A model generated the notes under the pieces. That model was not told the DNA's origin and searched no databases. It worked only from the letters and a program-made list of their open reading frames with translations. Below, piece by piece: positions 7,909 through 15,397 of a DNA stretch of 22,750 nucleotides. A program made the position numbers and the translations under genes. How positions within the stretch are numbered: position 1 is the stretch's first letter; the number at the start of each line of letters is the position of its first letter. Source of the DNA: a virus; the IMG/VR virus record IMGVR_UViG_3300046028_001732, positions 1-22,750 of that record. One strand, given 5' to 3'.

Positions 7909-9620
7909 TCGTATTTAAAAGCGTACAGTGGAAGAACTTTTTATCTACTGGTAACTCACCGAATAAAGTTTTACTAAACAGATCTCAAACTACTCTTATC
8001 ATTGGTAAGAATGGTGAAGGTAAGAGCACAATCTTAGATGCATTGTGCTTTTCGTTATTTGGCAAACCATTTCGTAACATCAACAAAGGTCAACTCGTAA
8101 ACTCTATCAATGGTAAAGGTTGCGTTGTTGAGATTGAATTTGACATCAATGGTAAAGAGTACAAAATCATTCGTGGTATCAAACCCAATGTATTTGAAAT
8201 CTGGCAAGATGGAGAGATGATCAACCAAGATGCTGCATCAAGAGACTATCAAAAGATTCTTGAGCAACAGGTTCTTAAATTAAACTACAAGACATTCACC
8301 CAAGTTGTTATACTTGGATCTGCATCGTTTGTTCCATTCATGCAGTTGCCAACTACTCAACGAAGAGAAGTTATTGAAGACATTCTTGACATTCGTATTT
8401 TCTCTACAATGAATTCGTTGTTGAAGGAAAGGGTACAGGAAACTAAAGATGCTATTATCAAAATCGAAAACGAAATCGCAACCGCCAAGACAAAGGTTGA
8501 ATCACAAACACAAATCATCAAAACTATTTCTGAAGCAAAGACTAGTGCCATCGAAAGTATCGGAGCAAAAATTTCTGTTAACACTACTGAGATTTTATCT
8601 ACAGAGGGCGAGATCGAATCTATCATTTCGGAGATCAATACTCTTAAAGCAAGCATCAATGACAAGGAAAATGTATCTGATGACATTGACAAAGCCAAAT
8701 CAATTAGAAGTAAGTTGCTCCAGAAAATCGAAACTTGTGAGCACAACACAGAGTTCTTTAGTGAACATGATGTTTGCCCATCGTGCAACCAAGATATTGC
8801 AGAACAATACAAAGAGAGTATTATCAAAGACCTCAATGATAAATTGCTGGAGCAGAATGGAAAGGTTGGTGAACTCGAAACAATCTTATCCAATCTTAAT
8901 GAAAAACTATCTGATATTAATAAAATCCAATCAGAAATTACCAGTAAAAACATTGAACTATCTACACGAAACTCTACGATCACCTTACTCAATAAACAAA
9001 TTAAAGAGATGCAGATTGAAATCGATAGCGCAAAAACTGATACGACAAATATCGATGAAGAGAAAACCAAACTAAAAGATCTAGCCAAAGAAGCCATTGG
9101 TAAGATTGGTCAAAAGACTCAACTACAAGAGCAAAGAAATCTTGAAGATGTTGCCAATATCCTATTGAAGGACACTGGTATCAAGACAGCAATCATTCGT
9201 GAGTATCTTCCAATCATGAATAAGTTGATCAACAAGTATCTCCAAGCAATGGATGCTTACATCCACTTCGAGTTAGATGAGGCATTTAACGAATCAGTTA
9301 AGTCTAGATTCCGTGATGACTTCACTTATGCTTCTTTCTCTGAAGGTGAGAAGATGCGTATCGACTTAGCAATTCTGTTCACATGGAGACAGATTGCAAA
9401 GATGAAAAACTCTGTCAATACAAACCTACTGTTACTGGATGAGATCTTCGACTCATCGCTGGACACAGCAGGAACAGATTACTTCTTGAACCTAATGAAC
9501 CAATTTGGAGACAACACAAACATCTTTGTTATTTCGCACAAGGGTGATCAGTTGTTTGACAAGTTCAGATCCGTCATTAAATTCGAGAAACGCAATGATT
9601 TTTCCATTATTGCAACTTAG
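7905..9620 (+). CDS. 46: gp46, Rad50-like ATPase subunit of the recombination complex
   Basis: 571 residues, near the T4 gp46 length. It is an SMC/Rad50-type ATPase that controls the gp47 nuclease. Walker A GKNGEGKST lies at 34-42, followed by the Q-loop region. A long coiled coil rich in Ile, Lys and Glu runs from about 170 to 430 and is interrupted by a zinc hook CPSC at 291-294. The ABC signature SEGEK is at 479-483 and Walker B LLLLDE ends at Asp512-Glu513. A helical C-terminal NTPase half completes the head. The start ATGA overlaps the preceding stop. It is the last gene of the operon that starts at the gp55 promoter. Confidence 0.96.
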   Translation: MIVFKSVQWKNFLSTGNSPNKVLLNRSQTTLIIGKNGEGKSTILDALCFSLFGKPFRNINKGQLVNSINGKGCVVEIEFDINGKEYKIIRGIKPNVFEIWQDGEMINQDAASRDYQKILEQQVLKLNYKTFTQVVILGSASFVPFMQLPTTQRREVIEDILDIRIFSTMNSLLKERVQETKDAIIKIENEIATAKTKVESQTQIIKTISEAKTSAIESIGAKISVNTTEILSTEGEIESIISEINTLKASINDKENVSDDIDKAKSIRSKLLQKIETCEHNTEFFSEHDVCPSCNQDIAEQYKESIIKDLNDKLLEQNGKVGELETILSNLNEKLSDINKIQSEITSKNIELSTRNSTITLLNKQIKEMQIEIDSAKTDTTNIDEEKTKLKDLAKEAIGKIGQKTQLQEQRNLEDVANILLKDTGIKTAIIREYLPIMNKLINKYLQAMDAYIHFELDEAFNESVKSRFRDDFTYASFSEGEKMRIDLAILFTWRQIAKMKNSVNTNLLLLDEIFDSSLDTAGTDYFLNLMNQFGDNTNIFVISHKGDQLFDKFRSVIKFEKRNDFSIIAT

Positions 9621-9640
9621 TAAGTAGTCACTCTCCTCTA

Positions 9641-9659
9641 ACCCCTGTAGATTCGGGGT
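9641..9659. repeat. Inverted repeat between gp46 and the next promoter
   Basis: ACCCC pairs with GGGGT around a nine-base loop that contains TGTA. It is one member of a set of related palindromes that sit just upstream of promoters (also 12078, 13345 and 19091). It lacks a proper T-run, so it could be a weak terminator, an mRNA 3' stabiliser or a protein-binding site. Confidence 0.5.
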
Positions 9660-9669
9660 AAAATAAGTG

Positions 9670-9698
9670 TTGTCTTTAATCACCGACTGGTGTATAAT
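9670..9698 (+). promoter_or_regulatory. Sigma70-like promoter of the 9723-12076 genes
   Basis: TTGTCT at 9670-9675, a 17-base spacer, and TATAAT at 9693-9698 preceded by TG. The predicted start point is near 9705. Confidence 0.88.
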
Positions 9699-9722
9699 AG
9701 TCGTTATATTATGGAGAAAACT

Positions 9723-9896
9723 ATGAAAAATCAATGGGTTGACTTTGATGACTTTGAATTAGCATGTTTGTGTCATGGTTATGGTATCGAAGAAGAGTGT
9801 GTGTTTGAAGGCATCCTCCCTGTGGTATTGGCTAATCGTGCCCAGATTGAAGCACTGTTGACTGACTTAGAATTTGAATTGGCATTTGGAGAATAA
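9723..9896 (+). CDS. Small acidic protein, unknown function
   Basis: 57 residues, not recognised. It is rich in Asp and Glu, with two Cys in LACLCHGYGIEEEC and a helix-like ALLTDLEFELAFGE end. GGAG at 9713-9716 is correctly spaced before the ATG at 9723. The in-frame ATGs at 9690 and 9711 are rejected: the first is within the promoter -10 region and the second has no ribosome binding site. It is the first gene of the transcript that carries the CobT-like gene, which begins two bases after its stop. Confidence 0.65.
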   Translation: MKNQWVDFDDFELACLCHGYGIEEECVFEGILPVVLANRAQIEALLTDLEFELAFGE

Positions 9897-9898
9897 TA

Positions 9899-12076
9899 AT
9901 GGAAATAAAAGCAACTGACCTCTCCGCAAGACTGCTGGCAACTGAAAATCTTTCAGTGATTCGTGCCAGAACTCGCACTGCATCTTTTGACATCAAGAGT
10001 CGTATCCTGACTCTGCCGATGTGGAAAGATATGACTCCCGAAATTGAAGATATGTTAGTTGGTCATGAAGTGGGTCATGCCCTTTACACCAACGATGACT
10101 ATCTTGTACCATTAAAAGAAACCCCTAAGTTACACTCATACATGAATGTCCTAGAAGATGTTCGTATCGAGAAACTTATCAAACGCAAGTATCCAGGATT
10201 GCGTAAACGCATGAACGAAGGATACAAGCAACTCAATGATCGTGACTTCTTTGGCACGAAACAGGTTCAAGACTTTGAAGAACTGTTACTAATTGACAAA
10301 ATCAATCTTTACTTTAAGGCTGGATTCCAGTGTGGTGTAACATTCACACCTGATGAAAAGACATTTGTGAATCGTGCAGAGCGAACAGAAACAGTCGATG
10401 AGATCATTGCATTGGCAAATGATATCTACGCATACTCTAAACAAGTAGCCGAAGAGCGCAAGCAACAACAACAATTTCAAGATGCTGAAGAGGGTGACGA
10501 TGCAGAAGACGAAGATCCATTTGATGGTGACTTTGACATCGATGCTGATGATGACTTCGAAGAACAAGATGATGAAGAAGATATAAAACCATCCAAGAAA
10601 AACAACCAATCTGCTCTGCAAAATGACGACAAGTCAGATCAAGGCGATGACTTAGAATCTAAAACAGAAAGAGCATTTCAAAATAAATTGGAAGACCTTG
10701 CTGATGATTCCACTGAATACAAATACTGGAAATTTGATACAGATTATTTCAAAGATCCAGTTATTGATTACAAAAGAATCCTCAATGAAACTAAAGCACC
10801 TGAGTTGTGGAATATTGAAGCTGACATGGTTGATTATCGTACTCGTAATATGTCTGAAGAAGAACGTCAGAAATATAAAAACATGCAACTTGAAGAATTC
10901 AATCAATTCAAAGCTGATTCTATTCGTACTGTAAATTATCTCGTGAAAGAATTCGAGATGAAGAAGTCTGCTCAACTACACAAACGTGCAATGGTATCAA
11001 AGATTGGTTCATTGGACATGAAGAAAGTCTATGCATACAAATTACAAGACGATTTGTTCAAGCGAATTACTTCTCTGCCAGAAGGTAAAAATCATGGTAT
11101 GGTTCTTCTTGTTGACTGGTCTGGTTCAATGAATGATGTATTAAAAGATACCATGAAGCAGGTTATTAATTTGGCTATGTTCTGCAATCGTGTTCAGATT
11201 CCATATCGTGTCTTTGCATTTACCACTGACTACAAAAATATAATAAATGAAACGAATGGAGAGCGTGAAGCATATAATGCTTGGAGATCTGAAAGACGAG
11301 AGCCAAACAATCTAATTGATTGTGCTGATAGATTTCACTTGTTGGAGTTCTTCAATAACAAAATGACCACCACTGAATTTAATTCGATGGCTCGTCGTAT
11401 TCTTGACTATCGTTTCGATTGGAATGAAGGTTATGCCACTGGTGGCACTCCGCTGAACGAAGCATTGGTATATTGCTACAATACATTGGGTAAATTCATC
11501 AAGAATAATAATATCGAGAAAACAACTTTTATTACTCTTACTGATGGTGATGGTGGTGCGTTAAATACCTATTCATCTGGTCGTTTCGATGACTCTCGAA
11601 CTGAGATTGTTGGTGGTGTTTACAAACGAATCAAGATTAAGAACTTTATCAAAGATGAAGTTACACAGAAGACTTATGAAATTGGTCGCCATTCTGGTAA
11701 TCAAACTGAGATGATTCTTCGAATGATTAAAGATCGTTACAATGTTGCACTGGTAGGATTTCATATCTGCCAGAATCGTGGTCGTAATTTGCGTTCTGTT
11801 GCAGAGTCAAACTTACCTGACTATCGTGGTGATCTTTACGCACTAGTTGAGACTTGGAAGAAAGAATTCAGAGCAAATGGTTTTGCATCAGTGAAGAACA
11901 CTGGTCGTGATGAGTTGTTCTTGATCCCACAATCTTCAACCAAGATTCAAGAGGGTGAGATGGATGTAAAAGCCGATGCAAATGCAAAAGCCATTGCAAA
12001 GAATTTTAGTAAATTCCTCAATGTAAAGAAGACTTCCCGAGTCCTACTCAATCGATTCGTAGGTTTAGTAGCCTAA
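9899..12076 (+). CDS. CobT-like protein: HExxH metallopeptidase motif plus VWA domain
   Basis: 725 residues. An N-terminal region has HEVGH at 56-60 and a downstream NVLEDVRIEK stretch near 83-92, where a third zinc ligand would be expected. A very acidic linker follows at about 195-235. The C-terminal half is a von Willebrand A domain with a complete MIDAS: DWSGS at 406-410, a TGGTPLNEAL stretch near 515 and LTDGDGG near 547. Such proteins in T4-like marine phages are usually labelled CobT because the VWA half resembles that cobaltochelatase subunit. The next gene is a CobS-like AAA+ ATPase, the usual CobT/VWA partner. No chelatase large subunit CobN is present here, so a protein-remodelling or protease role is at least as likely as cobalt insertion. 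Confidence 0.85.
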   Translation: MEIKATDLSARLLATENLSVIRARTRTASFDIKSRILTLPMWKDMTPEIEDMLVGHEVGHALYTNDDYLVPLKETPKLHSYMNVLEDVRIEKLIKRKYPGLRKRMNEGYKQLNDRDFFGTKQVQDFEELLLIDKINLYFKAGFQCGVTFTPDEKTFVNRAERTETVDEIIALANDIYAYSKQVAEERKQQQQFQDAEEGDDAEDEDPFDGDFDIDADDDFEEQDDEEDIKPSKKNNQSALQNDDKSDQGDDLESKTERAFQNKLEDLADDSTEYKYWKFDTDYFKDPVIDYKRILNETKAPELWNIEADMVDYRTRNMSEEERQKYKNMQLEEFNQFKADSIRTVNYLVKEFEMKKSAQLHKRAMVSKIGSLDMKKVYAYKLQDDLFKRITSLPEGKNHGMVLLVDWSGSMNDVLKDTMKQVINLAMFCNRVQIPYRVFAFTTDYKNIINETNGEREAYNAWRSERREPNNLIDCADRFHLLEFFNNKMTTTEFNSMARRILDYRFDWNEGYATGGTPLNEALVYCYNTLGKFIKNNNIEKTTFITLTDGDGGALNTYSSGRFDDSRTEIVGGVYKRIKIKNFIKDEVTQKTYEIGRHSGNQTEMILRMIKDRYNVALVGFHICQNRGRNLRSVAESNLPDYRGDLYALVETWKKEFRANGFASVKNTGRDELFLIPQSSTKIQEGEMDVKADANAKAIAKNFSKFLNVKKTSRVLLNRFVGLVA

Positions 12077-12077
12077 G

Positions 12078-12096
12078 ACCCTTGTATCTACAGGGT
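12078..12096. repeat. Inverted repeat ACCC-t-TGTA-tc-TACA-GGGT
   Basis: A palindrome beginning two bases after the CobT-like stop and ending about ten bases before the next -35. TGTA (12083-12086) pairs with TACA (12089-12092), and ACCC pairs with GGGT with one bulged T. It has the same architecture as the copy at 19091. Confidence 0.6.
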
Positions 12097-12106
12097 AAAA
12101 TAAGTG

Positions 12107-12135
12107 TTGACTTTTATTGTTAATTACAGTATAAT
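12107..12135 (+). promoter_or_regulatory. Sigma70-like promoter of the cobS-like gene
   Basis: TTGACT at 12107-12112, a 17-base spacer and TATAAT at 12130-12135. The 12093-12109 stretch from GGGTAAAATAAG to the start of the -35 nearly repeats the one before the 9670 promoter. The leader to the next ATG is about 40 bases. Confidence 0.88.
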
Positions 12136-12182
12136 AGTTGTTGTGAATTTGTGAAAGTGTAGTTTTTATTATGGAGAATGTG

Positions 12183-13343
12183 ATGGCAAAAACTGATAAC
12201 CAGTTCCGTGATTCGTTTGAATCAAAGATGAAAGAAATGTACCCTGACACTACCACCAAAGGTACTGTTAGTCGTCCAGAACTTTTGGATGTTATGAAAG
12301 CAATGAAGACAGAGAAGTATCCTCTGTGGCTCATGAAGAATAAAGTTGGTCGTGGTTTGTATGCTATTGATGGCACTGGAAACCAGATTGTTGGAAACAC
12401 TGCATTGAAAGCACAACCTGTGAAGCAAGAATCATTTAAGGTGGACTACTCTGATATCTCAGCATTGATCCCTCAGAAAGATCCTAACTTTGTTCCATTC
12501 GGCAACTACGCTGATTTGGAAAACATCATCAAGTCTGGCATCTTTTATCCTGCATATATTTCTGGTCCAACTGGGAATGGCAAGTCAACGATGGTCGAGC
12601 AGATTTGTGCCAAGCACAAGCGTCCATTGATTCGTGTTAACCTTAACATGATGACAGACGAAGAACAACTTATCGGTTCCAAAACATTGGAAGACGGTAA
12701 TGTGGAAATTGTTGAGGGTCCAGTTTTGATTGCAATGCGCAGTGGTACTACACTTTTGCTAGACGAAATTGATGCAGGTTCAGCAAATACTTTGCTTTGC
12801 TTGCAACCGATTCTTGAGGGTAAACCATACTACTTCAAACTCAAGAACGAAATGATTGTTCCAGCTAAAGGATTCAACATCTTTGCAACTGCCAATACTA
12901 AAGGTAAGGGTAGTGACGATGGTCGTTATATTGGTACCAATGTTTTGAACGAAGCATTCTTGGAGAGATTCGCTGTTACATTTGAACAGGAATATCCAAA
13001 TGCAAAGATCGAAGTCAAGATTATCAAGAATCTCATGGAAACATATGGCTGTCTAGATGCCGAGTTTGCAGAGACACTCGTGAAGTGGGCTGAAGCAATT
13101 CGTCGCACTTTCGAGGATGGTGGTGTGGATGAAACAATTACGACTCGTCGTATGATCCATATTGTTCGTGCCTTTGCGATTTTCAAGAGCCAGCAGAAAG
13201 CAGTTGAGTTGTGTTGCAATCGTTTCGATGCTGCAACAAAGGCTGCATTCATCGACTTGTTCGACAAAGTCGCAAACCCTCAACCTGAAGTTGCAGTTCC
13301 CGATGCACCTATATCTCAGGTAGAAGATGAGGTTCCATTCTAA
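12183..13343 (+). CDS. cobS: CobS-like AAA+ ATPase (MoxR/CobS type)
   Basis: 386 residues. A Walker A GPTGNGKST starts at residue 128, followed by a LLLDEID Walker B, a FATANTKGKG sensor 1 and an LNEAFLERF segment that carries the arginine-finger region. This layout is typical of CobS and MoxR ATPases, which act with VWA partners such as the protein encoded just upstream. Residues 1-65 form a separate module ending in KYPLWLMKNKVGRGLYAI, and a near copy of that motif occurs in the next protein (13445-13933). GGAG at 12173-12176 sets the ATG at 12183; an in-frame ATG at 12171 lacks a ribosome binding site. Phage cobS is often discussed as a cobalamin gene, but without CobN or other pathway genes that role is unproven. 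Confidence 0.88.
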   Translation: MAKTDNQFRDSFESKMKEMYPDTTTKGTVSRPELLDVMKAMKTEKYPLWLMKNKVGRGLYAIDGTGNQIVGNTALKAQPVKQESFKVDYSDISALIPQKDPNFVPFGNYADLENIIKSGIFYPAYISGPTGNGKSTMVEQICAKHKRPLIRVNLNMMTDEEQLIGSKTLEDGNVEIVEGPVLIAMRSGTTLLLDEIDAGSANTLLCLQPILEGKPYYFKLKNEMIVPAKGFNIFATANTKGKGSDDGRYIGTNVLNEAFLERFAVTFEQEYPNAKIEVKIIKNLMETYGCLDAEFAETLVKWAEAIRRTFEDGGVDETITTRRMIHIVRAFAIFKSQQKAVELCCNRFDAATKAAFIDLFDKVANPQPEVAVPDAPISQVEDEVPF

Positions 13344-13344
13344 T

Positions 13345-13362
13345 CCCTGCAACTTTGTAGGG
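13345..13362. repeat. Inverted repeat CCCTGCA-actt-TGTAGGG
   Basis: Seven base pairs (one G-T) start directly after the cobS stop. The tail GTAGGGTTATT recurs in the second palindrome at 19118-19140. No strong T-run follows. Confidence 0.55.
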
Positions 13363-13377
13363 TTATTGAAAAAGAAC

Positions 13378-13406
13378 TTGTCTTTAATTCAGAACTGTAG
13401 TATAAT
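13378..13406 (+). promoter_or_regulatory. Sigma70-like promoter
   Basis: TTGTCT at 13378-13383, a 17-base spacer and TATAAT at 13401-13406. The block TTGTCTTTAATTCAGAA is identical to that of the promoter at 19673. Confidence 0.88.
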
Positions 13407-13444
13407 AGTATCTGTTAGTTAGAAACTTTTAAAGGAAATATATT

Positions 13445-13933
13445 ATGTTGAAATTTGCAAACTTGACTTTGTCTCAAAAGCGTTTTGTTGTGACTGTTCT
13501 TGAGTCCAACAAGCAGTACAAAAAAGATCCTCAGATCACTCTGAAGGAATGTGCTGCAATTTATTACACTATTCGTGACCAGCGTACTGGTGCGAAGGGT
13601 GAAAAGATTGGATACCCTAATTGGTTGTTCAATAAAAACAAAGTCGAGCGTGGTGTATACCAGTTGCCGATTCCTACTGATGCTGAGTTGTCTTCTTATA
13701 CCAAAGAATTGGCTGAGAAGAATACTCCTAAGGTAGTTAAGGCTAAAGCCAAAGTTGCGAAACTTGCTAAGGCTAAGACTGTTAAAGTCAAAGCACCTGC
13801 GAAAGTGGTAGTTGCAAAAGAAGATAAGATGGAAGTGTCTCGTCTTCAAAGGATTGTTGATGAATCTGCAGACTTCAGTGATGATGCAGAAGACTTCAAT
13901 GCGATCCTGCGAGAAAATGGAATTGAAGTTTAA
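13445..13933 (+). CDS. Small protein sharing a motif with the CobS N-terminus, with a Lys/Ala-rich tail
   Basis: 162 residues. Residues 1-80 include IGYPNWLFNKNKVERGVYQLP, which matches KYPLWLMKNKVGRGLYAI in the CobS-like protein next door, and the preceding helices also align loosely. The middle (about 95-130) is a low-complexity Lys/Ala/Val segment like histone H1 or HU tails, suggesting nucleic-acid or acidic-partner binding. An acidic C-terminus with DFSDDAEDFNAIL follows. An AAAGGAAA ribosome binding site precedes the ATG. It has its own promoter (13378) and terminator (13949-13983), so it is transcribed as a single gene. Function is unknown. A substrate or adaptor role for the CobS/CobT pair is an inference from the shared module and position. 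Confidence 0.75.
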   Translation: MLKFANLTLSQKRFVVTVLESNKQYKKDPQITLKECAAIYYTIRDQRTGAKGEKIGYPNWLFNKNKVERGVYQLPIPTDAELSSYTKELAEKNTPKVVKAKAKVAKLAKAKTVKVKAPAKVVVAKEDKMEVSRLQRIVDESADFSDDAEDFNAILRENGIEV

Positions 13934-13948
13934 AAACTAAATCATCTT

Positions 13949-13983
13949 TCGTCTGGGTTTCGCCATCACCCAGACGATTTTTT
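13949..13983 (+). terminator. Rho-independent terminator
   Basis: A strong ten-base-pair stem (TCGTCTGGGT with ACCCAGACGA), a nine-base loop, and six consecutive T residues. It isolates the preceding gene from the downstream operon. Confidence 0.95.
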
Positions 13984-14014
13984 ATGTGATGGCTGTTAAT
14001 TGGAGTTATATTAT

Positions 14015-14278
14015 ATGTCTAAACAAGACTTGTTACTGAAACATCTTTCCTTGGGTAAAGTGTTTACCGCTAAGCAAATCAAAGCATCCTTTGGTATTGC
14101 ACATCCTGCAAGCACAATCCGCAACTTGCGTGAGCAAGGTTACTGTGTTTACTCTAACCCAGCAGTTGTGAATGGCGCTGACGTGGTTAAATACCGCATT
14201 GGTAAACCAACTCGTGCCATGGTTGCACTTGCTGCTTCTGTGCGTGGTTCTTCTGCATTCACTGGTCGTCCAGTCTAA
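14015..14278 (+). CDS. Small winged-helix/HTH-like protein, putative
   Basis: 87 residues. The sequence KHLSLGKVFTAKQIKASFG followed by HPASTIRNLREQGYCVYSN reads as a helix-turn-helix followed by a wing: a TAKQIKASFGI turn region, a recognition helix PASTIRNLREQG, and then a strand pair ending in VVKYRIGKP. This is the arrangement of small winged-helix DNA-binding proteins. The C-terminal 20 residues are Ala, Gly, Ser and Arg rich. The ATG at 14015 is preceded by TTGGAG (14000-14005), which is itself an in-frame TTG but better read as the ribosome binding site. No sigma70 promoter is clear between the upstream terminator and this gene. Confidence 0.7.
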   Translation: MSKQDLLLKHLSLGKVFTAKQIKASFGIAHPASTIRNLREQGYCVYSNPAVVNGADVVKYRIGKPTRAMVALAASVRGSSAFTGRPV

Positions 14279-14289
14279 GTGAGTTATTA

Positions 14290-14313
14290 ATGGGCATTCT
14301 TCGGAGTGCTCAT
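14290..14313 (+). terminator. Hairpin/terminator with TTCG loop
   Basis: ATGGGCATTC pairs with GAGTGCTCAT (two G-T pairs) around a TTCG tetraloop, and is followed by the T-rich ATTTGTCATTTCATTT. It is probably a moderate terminator or an mRNA-stabilising stem between two small genes. Confidence 0.65.
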
Positions 14314-14336
14314 TTGTCATTTCATTTGGAGAGAAT

Positions 14337-14666
14337 ATGGCAACCAAAGAAGATATAAAGAAGTCCCAAACAGCTACGACTGGTGGACGCAAATTCGATG
14401 GTAACAAACTTCAATATGGTTTGTTACCACCACTCGCATTAAAAGCGACTGTAGAAATTCTAACATTTGGTGCGGAGAAATACGAACCAGATAATTGGAA
14501 ACATGTTCCTGACTCAAAACGAAGATACTTTGACGCAATGCAAAGGCATCTTTGGGCATGGAAAGAGGGAGAGCAAAACGATCCCGAGACTGGTAAGAAT
14601 CATTTGGCACATGCAATGTGTTGCTTAATGTTCTTATATGAACACGATGTTAAATACTCAAAATAA
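14337..14666 (+). CDS. dATP/dGTP diphosphohydrolase-type domain protein
   Basis: 109 residues that match the phage domain family named for dATP/dGTP diphosphohydrolases (DUF5664-like). Diagnostic stretches are GGRKFDGNKLQYGLLPPLAL at 16-35, ILTFGAEKYEPDNW, RYFDAMQRHLWAWKEGEQ and ETGKNHLAHAMCCLMFL. Conserved Glu, His and Asp residues in these helices fit a metal-dependent, MazG-like all-alpha pyrophosphatase. The expected role is pool sanitation or shaping of purine deoxynucleotides during replication. Substrate specificity cannot be read from the sequence. GGAGAG at 14328-14333 precedes the ATG. The clamp gene promoter begins three bases after its stop. Confidence 0.8.
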   Translation: MATKEDIKKSQTATTGGRKFDGNKLQYGLLPPLALKATVEILTFGAEKYEPDNWKHVPDSKRRYFDAMQRHLWAWKEGEQNDPETGKNHLAHAMCCLMFLYEHDVKYSK

Positions 14667-14668
14667 AT

Positions 14669-14697
14669 TTGCCAAATGCCTCGTTTTGAGGTATAAT
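14669..14697 (+). promoter_or_regulatory. Sigma70-like promoter of gp45 with an inverted repeat in the spacer
   Basis: TTGCCA at 14669-14674, a 17-base spacer and TATAAT at 14692-14697. The spacer contains the inverted repeat CCTC (14679-14682) and GAGG (14688-14691), located where a repressor or a DNA hairpin could act. Confidence 0.85.
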
Positions 14698-14703
14698 GTT
14701 TTA

Positions 14704-14717
14704 TACATAGTAATGTA
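14704..14717. repeat. Palindrome at the gp45 transcription start
   Basis: TACAT-agta-ATGTA is a perfect five-base inverted repeat starting at the predicted +1. It could be an operator or a 5' stem-loop in the clamp mRNA leader. The gp45 ribosome binding site AAAGGAAA lies 10 bases further on. Confidence 0.45.
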
Positions 14718-14737
14718 CAATTTGAAAAAGGAAACCT

Positions 14738-15397
14738 ATGAAATTATCTAAAGAAACTGTATCCCTTATTAAGAATTTTGCTGGTATCAACAGCAATCTT
14801 TTACTTAAGAATGGAAACAAACTAGCAACTATCAGTGCACAAAAAAATGTGATGGCTGATGCAACAACTACAGAGTCGTTTCCCGACTTTGCCATCTATG
14901 ACTTGAATGAGTTTCTGGGTGCGATGTCTTTATTTGAAGATCCTGAATTGGAATTCCAAGACAAGTATGTTTCTATCAAACAAGGTAATATGAACATCAA
15001 GTTCTTTGCTGCAGACCCATCTGTTTTGGTATCACCACAGAAAGCAATTACCTTTCCTGATGCAGAGATTAACTTTAACATGTCGTCAGCGATGTTGGAT
15101 ATGATTAAGAAAACTTCTTCAGTTCTTCGTGCAGCCGATGTGTCAATAGTTGGTGATGGTAGCAAAGTTACTGCTGTTGTTGGAGACAAAAAGAATGCCA
15201 CTGGTAACTCTTACAGTGAATCAATCGGTGACACTGATAAAGTATTTAAGGTAAACTTGAAAGTAGAAAATCTAAAGATGCTTCCAGGTGATTATCAAGT
15301 GTCTATCTCCAGCAAAAAGATTTCTCGTTTCAAAGCACCAAACACCGACTTAGTTTACTATGTCGCAGTAGAAGCTGATTCTACATTTGAGTTTTAA
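14738..15397 (+). CDS. 45: gp45, DNA polymerase sliding clamp
   Basis: 219 residues (T4 gp45 has 228). The trimeric clamp tethers the polymerase and also activates late transcription through gp55 and gp33. It is recognised by MKLSKETVSLIKNFAGINS at the start (T4: MKLSKDTTALLKNFATINS), FAIYDLNEFLGAMSLF (T4: VAIYDLNGFLGILSLV), AADPSVLVSPQKAITFP, LKMLPGDYQVSISSK and the terminal YYVAVEADSTFEF (T4: YVVALEADSTHDF). AAGGAAA is spaced 5 bases before the ATG. Downstream is a hairpin carrying the next promoter's -10, then gp44, as in T4. Confidence 0.97.
   Translation: MKLSKETVSLIKNFAGINSNLLLKNGNKLATISAQKNVMADATTTESFPDFAIYDLNEFLGAMSLFEDPELEFQDKYVSIKQGNMNIKFFAADPSVLVSPQKAITFPDAEINFNMSSAMLDMIKKTSSVLRAADVSIVGDGSKVTAVVGDKKNATGNSYSESIGDTDKVFKVNLKVENLKMLPGDYQVSISSKKISRFKAPNTDLVYYVAVEADSTFEF

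Noticed and set aside
8357-9097. Long open frame of 246 codons on the minus strand inside gp46
   Set aside because: It lies antisense to the gp46 coiled coil, has no ribosome binding site or promoter, and its Ser/Leu/Ile-rich product is what antisense Lys/Glu coiled-coil codons give. Other minus-strand frames were rejected for the same reason.
12183-13343. cobS read as proof of phage-boosted vitamin B12 synthesis
   Set aside because: No other cobalamin gene is in the window, and CobS-like ATPases paired with VWA proteins have wider roles. The pathway claim is not supported by this sequence alone.
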